The notes beneath the pieces are model-generated. The model ran no database searches, was not told the origin of the DNA, and was given only the letters and a program-made list of their open reading frames with translations. A stretch of 64,000 nucleotides of DNA from Asparagopsis taxiformis (taxonomy: Eukaryota > Rhodophyta > Florideophyceae > Bonnemaisoniales > Bonnemaisoniaceae), in NCBI GenBank assembly GCA_030407315.1, contig JALQPE010002362.1, forward strand, positions 16,290-80,289, given 5' to 3'. Below are positions 55,484 to 64,000 of the stretch, piece by piece (the stretch's first letter is position 1; every line of letters starts with the position of its first letter). The position numbers and the translations under genes were made by a program.

Positions 55484-56692
55484 ACAGACAAAAACCAGTG
55501 TTTCGACTCGCTCGGTGACGCGACGGTTTTCACTACGCTGGACTGCAATTCGGGATACTGGCAAATCCCAGTAGCGCACGCCGACCGCGATAAGACCACG
55601 TTTATGTCGCATGTTGGTACGTATCGCTTCCGCCGTATGCCCTTTGGACTTTCGAACGCGCCCGCGACGTTTCAGCGCGCGCTCGATATCTTGCTCGCGA
55701 ACGTGAAATGGCAGCATTGCCTTGTCTACTTGGATGACGTAATCATCTTCTCCGCCGACGTAAATGCGTACGTGCATCACGTCGACGAGATACTGGGAAT
55801 CCTCGGACGCGCTGGCGTTTCGCTTAAATTCGCGAAGACCGAGTTCTTCAAGCGCTCGGTGGACTATCTGGGACATACTATTTCGCCGGGAAAGCTATCC
55901 GTGCCGGCGACGAAGTGCGACGCGCTGCGCGATGCGACGTATCCGACGACGAAAACGCAGCTGCGCAGCTTCCTGGGAACTTGCAACGTATACCGCCGAT
56001 TCGTCGAAAAATTCGCGTTCCCAGCAGCGCCGCTTACGCAGCTGCTGAAAAAGGACTAAGGAGATAGCCTACCCGCGCCGACGCCGGAGCAAACGCGCGC
56101 GTTCGAATCGTTGCGACAAGCAATGCTATCTCCGCCTATCCTCCGCCTACCGCGCGAAGGGCACCCGTATGTGCTCGACACCGACGCGTCGCAAGGCCAA
56201 ATCGGATGCGCGTTACTACAGCTAGACGCAGACGACGACATATTAAATCCAGTCGGATACTGGTCGCGCACGCTTAACGACGCAGAGCGAAATTATTCGA
56301 CGACGGAACGCGAATGCCTCGCAGTGGTATGGGCAGTGTTACTATTACGCGCGTATCTAGAAGGACGGAAGTTCACGGTTCGCACGGACCACAATTCGCT
56401 GCGCTGGATTCTAAACATGACCTCTGCGGAAGGACGACTCGCACGCTGGCGGCTGCGACTCGCCGAGTTCGAGTTCGACGTCGAATATAAAAAGGGTAAA
56501 CGCCATGTTATCGCCGACGCGCTCTCGCGAATGGCCACGCGAAGCGGCGACGCGACGGAAATACCGGACGAGATACCCTGCTTCGACGCCGCGAACATCG
56601 TCGAACCGCACGCGGACGCTTACGCGCGAACCGATGCCGCGCTACTATGCGACTACGCAGAATATAATATAGTATATACTACCCGAGTTTAG
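55484..56692 (+). pseudogene. gypsy reverse transcriptase and RNase H
   Basis: FDSLGDATVFTTLDCNSGYW (first Asp), MPFGLSNAPATFQ, CLVYLDDVIIFS (YLDD-type active site) and LGTCNVYRRFV are textbook gypsy RT blocks. RNase H follows with YVLDTDASQGQIG, TERECLAVVWAV, VRTDHNSLRWIL and HVIADALSR. One in-frame TAA at 56057 lies between RT and RNase H, and a one-base shift near 56670 separates this part from integrase. Confidence 0.9.
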
Positions 56693-58452
56693 ACTGCCTA
56701 CTGGCAACTCGGTCGTGCATCGAACCGCCCGTGTCCACTGACGAGTGGATTCGCGAGCAAGCAACGGACGAATTCTGCCAAAACGCGAAACGCGACGTCG
56801 AAACCGCGCCGCAATCGCGTTTTCATCTGTCCCCCGATGGGATACTCATGAGGACCGCGCCGCTCGACGACGCCACGCAGATAGTCGTGCCCGAAGCGAT
56901 TAAGGGGCGCATTTTGCGAGCTAACCATTACGCGGTAACTGCAGGACACCCGGGCGCGCGACGCATGTATGACGCAATCCGACGCGCGTACTACTGGCCG
57001 ATGATGAGCGTAGACGTCTACACTACGGTGAGACAGTGCGATGCGTGCGCACGTAACCGCGTTACACAATATCGCCATACGAACGCCCTGAAGCTATTCC
57101 CCGCGACGCGCCCGCTCGAAGACGTCGCTATCGATATCCTTGGTCCGCTGCCCGAGACTCCGCGCCAACGCCGCTTCGTACTCGTAATCGCCGACCGTTA
57201 TAGCAAGCTTTGCCGACTCATCGCGCTCGGACGCGTATCCGCACTCGCCGTTGCGAAGGCATTTTGCCGAGACTGGGTTTTCGTCTATGGACCGCCGCGC
57301 ACGCTACTTTCGGACAATGGGCCGCAATTCCGCTCGAAGCTGTTTCAGAAGACTTGCGCGCTGATGGGTACGCGAAATATATTCACAACGACGTACCATC
57401 CGCAATCGAACGGACAAGTCGAGCGCATGAATCGCACTATCGTCGCGACGCTGCGCCATTATGTAGACGAAGAGGGCAGAGATTGGGACGAGCATTTAGA
57501 CGCGCTTGCGTACGCGTATAACCGCGCGATACACCGCTCGCCGAATACGTCGCCGTTCGAACTTACGCTCACGCGCTACCCCGTGTCGCTAGGTACGGAA
57601 CAAGTGGATACGATTCGCAGCACGCCGTTCCTTCGTATGGAATTTCTAGCGCGATTATCGGACGCCTACGCGCGCGCAGCAAACGCGCTGAAGAAAGCGC
57701 AAGCGCGATATAAACAGGATTTCGACCGTGGCGTTCGCGCAGTGAACAAAGAAATCAAGGTGGGTGACCAAGTATACTTAGATACCCGCGCGGGGGCGAC
57801 GACTCAAGTGCAGCGAGACGAAGGAGCGCGCGCGTCGAAATTGGACTACCCCGTCTCCGGCCCTTTCCCTGTAATTGGCTGTCGTGGCCATACCTACGAA
57901 ATCGTAATAGATGGCGTGCCCGAGCTCGTTAGTTCCGACCGCATCCGTGTCGCACCGCGTATCGCGACGCCCGCACCGGCCTCGCTAGACGACGAGGAAG
58001 ATACTACCGCAACAGAAGTCGCTAACGACGCTACGCGCCGCAGCGAACGCGACCTCGAAGCTGCGCGCAAAGTTAACCCAGAGTCTGGGTACGGAACGCG
58101 CGAATTTATGATTGACAGACTCATGGCCGAAGGCATTGACGATGCTGGAGAAGCCGTCTTCCGAGTGCGCTGGAAAGGATATTCGCCGCGCGATGACACC
58201 TGGGAACCCATCGGTTCACTACCCGCGCCTATTGTTGCACGCTTTCGCAAGGACCTAAAGCGAACCGCTCCGAACGCCGCCGAACGCGACACCGAGACCG
58301 ACCGCGTTACGCCGCGCAACCTCCGGGGCCCCCCGTTGAAGAACCTCGCTCCGAAAGCGACAAGCATCACCAAACCGCGCCCGACGCCACCCAGCCGCTC
58401 AAGTTCGCGATTGGCGGACAAGAGGCGGCGCCACCGTTCGCCACGCAACTGA
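56692..58452 (+). CDS. gypsy integrase with C-terminal chromodomain
   Basis: The first ATG-type start is near 56731, but the frame is open from about 56690. The zinc module HYAVTAGHPGARRMY with CDACARNR precedes the catalytic core: DILGPLP and LVIADRYSK, LLSDNGPQF, and YHPQSNGQVERMNRT provide D, D and E. A chromodomain follows, FMIDRLMAEGIDDAG...FRVRWKGYSPRDDTWEP (about residues 458-495). Chromodomains of this kind steer integration to marked chromatin in fungi and plants (established for other chromoviruses). The basic tail ends at 58450. Confidence 0.9.
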   Translation, partial: DCLLATRSCIEPPVSTDEWIREQATDEFCQNAKRDVETAPQSRFHLSPDGILMRTAPLDDATQIVVPEAIKGRILRANHYAVTAGHPGARRMYDAIRRAYYWPMMSVDVYTTVRQCDACARNRVTQYRHTNALKLFPATRPLEDVAIDILGPLPETPRQRRFVLVIADRYSKLCRLIALGRVSALAVAKAFCRDWVFVYGPPRTLLSDNGPQFRSKLFQKTCALMGTRNIFTTTYHPQSNGQVERMNRTIVATLRHYVDEEGRDWDEHLDALAYAYNRAIHRSPNTSPFELTLTRYPVSLGTEQVDTIRSTPFLRMEFLARLSDAYARAANALKKAQARYKQDFDRGVRAVNKEIKVGDQVYLDTRAGATTQVQRDEGARASKLDYPVSGPFPVIGCRGHTYEIVIDGVPELVSSDRIRVAPRIATPAPASLDDEEDTTATEVANDATRRSERDLEAARKVNPESGYGTREFMIDRLMAEGIDDAGEAVFRVRWKGYSPRDDTWEPIGSLPAPIVARFRKDLKRTAPNAAERDTETDRVTPRNLRGPPLKNLAPKATSITKPRPTPPSRSSSRLADKRRRHRSPRN

Positions 58453-60282
58453 CGTGCAGAACCGCCGAGCCAAGGACGGCACTTGCATGGTTTTTGGAGG
58501 AGACGGACCAGGCCCACGCAGCGTTCCCCAACGCGTAAGTAGCAACGCGTGCCAACACGCTACCATTACCGGAAATTTCGCCCGCCCGAGTCGCCCAGTC
58601 TTCTCGAACCGGTTCGGCCGACAACGTGGCACCGCACGGAAACGGTAAGCCGCGACGCCTGGCGAAATTTCGCCGCGCTCCGCGCAATCGCCATTCTACA
58701 GCTGAATGACCTGGAACTACTGCCGCACGCAATGAAGCGACGCCGCTCGCGAGCCGCGTACGCGTGCGCCGGACAGGTTGGACACGATTCGACGTTTGCC
58801 CGCCGCGCTACCACCCGCGCCGACTACCCGCACGAAGGCACGCCGCCCCGGACTAAGCTGCCTGAATCTCGACGCTTGGCAACACACGAAGGGGCCCTCA
58901 CAGACGCTGGTCGGTCCGGCGTTGACACGCGTTGCGCGTGACGCCACTACTGCGAAGATATTGAGCCCCCTCGCTGACACTCAAGACGTTGCCTGCTAAG
59001 AAGTGTGATAAGCGCGAAAGCCCATTACGGACGTTGCGTCAATCTCGCTAAATAGGCGCCACGCAATATTCGCCGCTTGCGTTTCGGTCACCCTTCGTTC
59101 GCCACGCAACTATCCGCCGTTTACGCCACGTAAAGCTTAACGACCGTCTACCGCCACACGACCACTGCGCCACCACGCTCGTTGGAATCGCCGCGAATAC
59201 GAACGGCCGCGTATCTCTGGACTCGTTGCGAGTTTGACCTCAACTAACACCCGACCTACTCCAGAAGCCGCGACATGCGCGGGACCACGCGATGCGTTTT
59301 CGCGCGAAAAAAGGGGAGCGACACTGGCGCTGGCGTGCGGGCTGGCCCGGCTATTTAGCAATTCTACCGTCCCACTCGAATTGTCCCATTGGAAAAATGC
59401 GACGAAAGGGGCACCCGAATCGCGCCGCCGTCAAGCTGGCCCCCGCGCCGTGACGAACTGTCCCCTACTACCGCCACCTGATTGGACGACAACATACGCA
59501 AACTCCAGCGAGGCGCTCGAAGCTGGTGGAAGGACGCAGACCCCTGGACGCACGCAGCCCCCTACTGAGAATATAGTGGTGCCCACGTGCATGGTTCCCC
59601 TTCAACCCAAGCGTGGAGAATGAGGCTCGCTCCAAAAAGGGAAGAATGCGACCCCACCCGAGCCCCCTAGGTACCATTCGGCCGTCCGCTCTAGTTACGG
59701 GACAGTAGACACGGTAGCAAACGGCGAACGCCGGTAGTAGGCGACACGAACCGGCGACGCGAACGACGAATGCGTAAAGCGACACGAATCGACGACGCGA
59801 AGCGGAAGCGAACAACGAATGCGCACGGAAGAATTAACCGGCGACGTTGAGAATTGCGCGTGACGAACCGATGAAACGAACCCGCTACGACGAACTCGTA
59901 CCGGCGCGCTACCCGTCGAGACTCCCTTCTTCTACCCCCACTCAAACCTTTCTCGCTTCGCAACGTATGCACTCTAACCCCCGCACGCACGACTGGACGC
60001 CGCCGACCGCGTGCCCTCCGAACGCCGACGTGGGCAGCGGGCAAATACGGTTTCAAGCAACGACACGCGCACCCCATCGCGGAAACACCGGCTCATACAT
60101 GCATATGACGGAACCCGCGTTGCGCTGTCGCTCACTCAAAAGCTGCAGGAACCCTGGCGTTTCACGGCCGCAAGCGTGTCGGACGGGAGGAACCCCGTAT
60201 TACGAAGCGCTAGGTGGAGTTACAAACAAGGAGAGTTTATTTCAAAGAGGATGCAATGCGAGGAGGAGGATCGAAGTGATAG
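58453..60282. other. GC-rich DNA without a recognised gene
   Basis: Long overlapping frames occur on both strands because stops are rare at this composition. None shows a domain, and the longest (59847-60653, plus) is antisense to the coiled-coil gene. It could hold the 3' untranslated part or LTR of the gypsy element, but I found no repeat pair. Confidence 0.4.
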
Positions 60283-63121
60283 CTAAGACGGAGGCGCGCG
60301 CGTGTCGTCGTCTCGACGCGAAGCGCGGCTCGACGAACTGGCTGCCGCACCGCGCGAACGAGCACGGCTTGAAGCCGTATCTGCCTGGTGACCGCGTCGC
60401 CGCTCGGAATTTAACACCCGAACGACGCGCCCGTCGTGTACGCCAATCCGAAGTGGAGGGATGCCCGTACGCTTCGTGCGACCCGCGGAACTCGCCGCTG
60501 CACGCAAACGCGTCATGGGACGCGCTCCGCCACGACCCGAACCAACGTTTCCCGTCGCACCACGCGTCGCATCTGCGCTTAACCCGCTCTCCGACTGCGT
60601 CGCGCCAGTCGACTCCCTTTCGTCAACAGAACCCGCAGGAGAACGCTGCATGAAATTGACGACGTCATTTAGCGCCGAGCCCATGCGGTGAGCGCGCTCG
60701 ATAGTTTCCTGAACCCGACGAACAGTCTCCCTCTCCCGAGCGCGATACCCGTCACGCACAGCGGCGATTCGAGCAGCCAACCGACCCCTCTCCGCCTCCA
60801 AATTAGATTCGACTTCGGCCAACGCACGCTGCGCGGCCTCCTGCACTGAACCGGCGGAATCGTAACGAGACTGGAGGGCCGCCAACGCTTCGCGACCACC
60901 TTCAACCTCCTTCTCCTGCTTAGCCGCACGACTTTGCATTACGCCGATATCCTTATGCATGCGCTCGATTCGCACGGCATCTTCGTCGACCTTACGCTTC
61001 AACGCGACCTCGCGAGCCTCGGACTCGGCTAGCGCTTCGCGAGTCTCGCGCAAGAATGACACGGCCTCGTCGCGCGCCTCGTTCGCATCGTCGCGAGCCT
61101 TAATCGCCTCGTCGCGGGCCTTAATAGCCACGTCAAGGCGTCCCAGGGCTTCGTCTCGAGCTTGGGCGACCGACGTCACACGCGAAAGCGCCTCATCGCG
61201 GTTTTGTTCAGCTGACGAGATCTGTGTCTGCTAGTTGGCCGCGCCCGTCGAATCCGCTAACGCAACGGCGTCTTCGCCACCCACCACCGTCGGCGCCTCC
61301 GCCTGGTCAATAGCCGCGGCCGCGCTCGACGCCGCGACGCTACCAACCGCCGCGCTCGCCCTCGCACCACCCGAAGCGTTAGCGATGTCTTGGCTCGGAA
61401 GGGACTTCTCCAACTCCTGCAGTTCGTTATAAACTTTGACGTACTCCGCCCGCAGCGCCGCGTCCAACTGAGTAATGTCAACAGGAAGGCCGAGGCGACT
61501 CAGAGAATAACGAATAGCGCCCGTCGCGGAAACGCCGGCGCTCGACGGCCAATAACGCAGCCATACCAAGGTATTGCGCGTACTCGCGCGAATTAGTTGC
61601 GCGCATCACATGCAACTCGTTGGAAGATAAGGCCGACAAGACGGCGTCCACATTCACAACGTCACCCGCTTCCAGGTGCGCGAACGCGCTGCGCGACGGG
61701 TTACGTGGGGACTTCAACAACAAGTGCGGAATTTCGGTATGACGATGAACCCCGAGCGCGCCGTGCGCCCAGTCTATCACGCCGCGTTCCGCGCTCCAGG
61801 GCAGCCACTGGCCACCTTCGTTAAAGTCCACACCCGGGGCGACGTCGAAGACAGGCGTCTCGTCCCAAGGACATGCGCGATGCTCCGTCAAAAGACTCTC
61901 CAAATGCGCAACCGAATACGTGCCGCCACGAACGACCGCCGCAGCGCCGACGCTCTCGATGCCAGCGACGAGTCTGTCGCTCAAGCGAACGATGCGGCGC
62001 TCAACGAACGCGACATGGAGCCACGCGCAAGCCACCATGACGAACCACTCGCTAAGGGCAACGGCCCAGAAATAAGAACGCGTCTCCACGGGGACGTCAA
62101 GGCCAAGAAGAACGGACGGCGCATAGTGGAAGACACAAGGCAAAGGAACGGAAAGAGATTCAGGCGCTTCCGGCCAGTCGCGCGGATCGTAGCGCGGAAA
62201 GAAAGCCCCAACACGATCCTCGGGGAACTCGCGAAACTCTGCGTCGCGATACGTGACGAAGTAACCGGCGGAGCGACGCATGCGTAACTCGCGGCGCGCT
62301 TCGGAACGCATCCCCGCGTCGAAGAACCACGGCACACTGACTTCTCCTTCTTGTTCGATGTCGTTCCAGGGGACACCACCGTCCAACAAGAAGCCGGCGC
62401 TAGGCGCCGCCGCCCACGGGTCAAGATGCGCAAATTCGTCGCGACGCATCGTACGGAGCCGCGCCAGATGACGCACAAGCCGCTCGTCCGCTGCGTCCTC
62501 GAGGAAATAGGCGTCGCATGGAAGATTGGTGGGTACGGCTAAGTCGCATAGTGCCGCTTCACGCCGCGCGTCCCACACGGCCTGTGCGTTTTTGTGGCCG
62601 GGCAACACCGCGTAGCGGTTGACGTCGGCGATACGCACCCATTGAAAACGCCGCGGGAAGTATTGAACACGGCCTAGCTCAGACCAAGTCGGCATCGCGC
62701 GCGGAAGGAAACGGAAGGCAGAAGGGTCTTCGTAGCGCGCACGCGGGACGACGGCGGGTACGTGTTGCGCAGCAGAAGGAAGAGAAACAGAGGAAGGAGC
62801 AGGAATGGACCGCAAGGGCACGCCGACGTTCGTGCGACTCCCAGACGCAGATGCGGGAGCGGCAGTCACGTCCACTGTCGCGTCGACACCGGGCGATGCG
62901 TCAGCGCCGTCCGTATTATGCGCGCTCGCCGCCGCGGCAACCGGAGCGCTCGCGGATGACGCTTGAGCCAGGGAAAGGTAAAACGGGCTCTCGGGGCTCG
63001 CAGGTGCAGGGGAAGCGAAGCGCGAAGCAGCAGACGGTGTGCGTAGCGGCGTCGCGGCGTCTTCGCCGGAAGGAATGCTGGTCCGCAGCCAGCTCGGAAG
63101 GGTATCACCATCGTGCGCCAT
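60283..63121 (-). CDS. unrecognised protein of about 950 residues with a C-terminal coiled coil
   Basis: The likely start is the ATG at 63121 (MAHDGDTLPSWLRTSIPSG). An Ala/Ser/Pro-rich N-terminus (about 120 residues) precedes a folded region rich in Trp, Tyr and Phe (e.g. FQWVRIADVNRYAVLPGHKN, FFPRYDPRDWPEAPE, HVMRATNSREYAQYLG). At about 61540 the frame shifts by one base and continues with RYSLSRLGLPVDITQLDAAL and KVYNELQELEKSLP. An in-frame TAG at 61231 follows, then a long heptad-rich stretch (RDEA repeats, 61200-60700) and a basic Ser/Arg tail. I know no family with this layout. The helical C-terminus and neighbourhood fit a gag-like protein of a further retroelement, or a repeat-associated gene. 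Composition matches the adjacent gypsy element. Confidence 0.5.
61040..61200 (-). repeat. short imperfect repeats encoding (A)RDEA coiled coil
   Basis: Units around CTCGTCGCG(A/G)GCCT recur at about 21-bp or 42-bp spacing and translate to successive ARDEA/KARDEA heptads. They are internal to the coiled-coil gene. Confidence 0.6.
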
Positions 63122-64000
63122 AGCGTGCGAATCGATAAGGATGACGGCGAACGCGGGTGGCAAGAGAGAAAGAAAGAAGGAGATGGAACAAAAGAGAAGA
63201 GGTTGCAGACGAAAAGAGTAGAGCGAAGGAAACGGAAGAGCACGTGAGGAGAGAGATGACGCGCGAGGACGCGCTGTGATGTTAGTCGGGGGGAGTGTGA
63301 TGCAATTTATGTTGCAAGTGCGCGCGTGGGTCGGAGCGATGCGTCGCGTTGAGTCCGCGTGCATCCGCGTTTAGTTAGTTAGTAAGCGAGCGTACGCATG
63401 GCGATACAATTACGGGTCACGGCGCGCCTGCGCGAACGCGTGCGATTGCGAGCCCGGCGCCACGTGTAGCGCCTTCTGCGAATTCCCCTTTATTTCCCCT
63501 TTTTGGGTTTTTTATGACGAAAGTCTTTTTCCCAAATATTTCCCTTTTTTGCGTGCGAGCGAGCGGCCGCCGGCCGGCCGCACAAGGACAGCCTGTCCCA
63601 AGTAGGTTAGCTATTAATGGTCGTTCTGCTTCGCATCTTACCAATAAACAGCCAGCATCTTCGCAGCTACGAGTTAAGCGTTTAGCGAATCGCGAGGACG
63701 ATTGCGTTGAAACGTTGCGTGCGGGTTGCTCACGATCGCCGACGTTGCGTGCGCGCTGCGCATAAACCGATCGTCGAACTGCGTCGCACCGCGATAGCGC
63801 GCGTTGCGTCGCACGCCACTAGGCCAGGGATTTACGACCCCTGTGTGGGATCGCGTTGTGCTCGAGTTTACTCGGTGATCTCACCCTGAGATCACGGCTT
63901 GCGCCGGCCCGCGAATCCCGTGTTGCGATCGTTCCCTACGCGTTCCGCCGTTGTACCACCCGTCGCCAGCGCGACCGAGCGACGCGCGAAACGCAAGTTC
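63122..64000. other. GC-rich upstream flank
   Basis: 5' flank of the minus-strand gene. It holds a GC-rich palindromic GCGGCCGCCGGCCGGCCGC near 63563 and a hairpin, GTGATCTCA-CCC-TGAGATCAC, at 63875-63895. No coding region is recognised. Confidence 0.4.
63875..63895. repeat. 9-bp perfect hairpin
   Basis: GTGATCTCA pairs with TGAGATCAC over a CCC loop. It is isolated, and a role is not evident. Confidence 0.7.

Larger units (their letters stand above)
55484..58452 (+). mobile_element. 5'-truncated chromodomain Ty3/gypsy retrotransposon
   Basis: The copy starts inside the RT domain and continues through RNase H, integrase and a chromodomain, the order of gypsy chromoviruses. gag, protease and the first part of RT are missing, and no LTR was detected. 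The left junction at about 55480 coincides with a sharp rise in GC and CpG content. Confidence 0.85.

Noticed and set aside
59847..60653. 268-codon plus-strand frame
   Set aside because: It is antisense to the coiled-coil gene in very GC-rich DNA where stops are rare. Composition is Arg/Pro-rich with no domain.
58453..64000. LTR pair of the gypsy element
   Set aside because: No direct repeat of LTR size was found by reading. The right end of the element remains undefined.
1..64000. CRISPR array or prokaryotic operon
   Set aside because: No array of regularly spaced identical repeats was found, and the gene content is eukaryotic.

Overview
The window is nuclear DNA of a eukaryote that is rich in transposons and poor in genes. 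A 3'-terminal fragment of the TOR kinase, a GT-AG intron of 78 nt, Ty1/copia, Ty3/gypsy and piggyBac-type elements, and secreted cysteine-rich proteins rule out a prokaryote. Compact, nearly intronless genes between abundant copia elements recall a florideophyte red alga such as Chondrus crispus. That is an inference from memory and not proven by this sequence.

Layout. 1-3.0 kb: no recognisable gene, but several hairpins and tandem repeats. 3.0-8.4 kb: a decayed copia element on the minus strand, split by about 2 kb of repeat-bearing non-coding DNA. 8.8-12.0 kb: a piggyBac-like transposon with doubled terminal inverted repeats, suggesting nesting inside a relative. 12.3-18.2 kb: host genes for a secreted FAD amine-oxidase-like protein, an 851-residue WD40-like/EF-hand protein and a small secreted cysteine-rich protein. 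19.1-30.1 kb: three tandem paralogues of a secreted cysteine-rich protein made of CPPGT-type modules. The first is split by a 6.1-kb copia insertion (ATACA target duplication), the second carries three frameshifts, and the third ends in a 3'-truncated copia-like element (30.1-33.3 kb).

33.5-41.8 kb is the most unusual part. It holds a minus-strand gene resembling the DUF7869 family, with transposase-like conserved acidic residues. Next to it is a minus-strand gene series encoding a ParB-like domain, a permuted DPPY-type DNA methyltransferase and a small C-terminal domain. Facing away on the plus strand is an internally deleted relative of the DUF7869 gene that keeps only its ends. This may be a methylase-carrying eukaryotic transposon.

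44.4-51.0 kb: a very young copia element (LTRs differing at two positions, GAAAG target duplication). 51.9-53.75 kb: convergent 3' fragments of TOR and of an ADPRM-like phosphoesterase, both with nonsense codons at positions expected to be tryptophan. 54.1-55.2 kb: unidentified remnants. From about 55.48 kb to the end the DNA is strikingly GC- and CpG-rich. It contains a 5'-truncated chromodomain Ty3/gypsy pol and, on the other strand, an unrecognised protein of about 950 residues with a long coiled coil.

Nearly every long coding region is broken by single-base frameshifts, several of them in homopolymers. Because even elements with near-identical LTRs show this, some breaks may be assembly errors, and 'pseudogene' calls based only on frameshifts are provisional.
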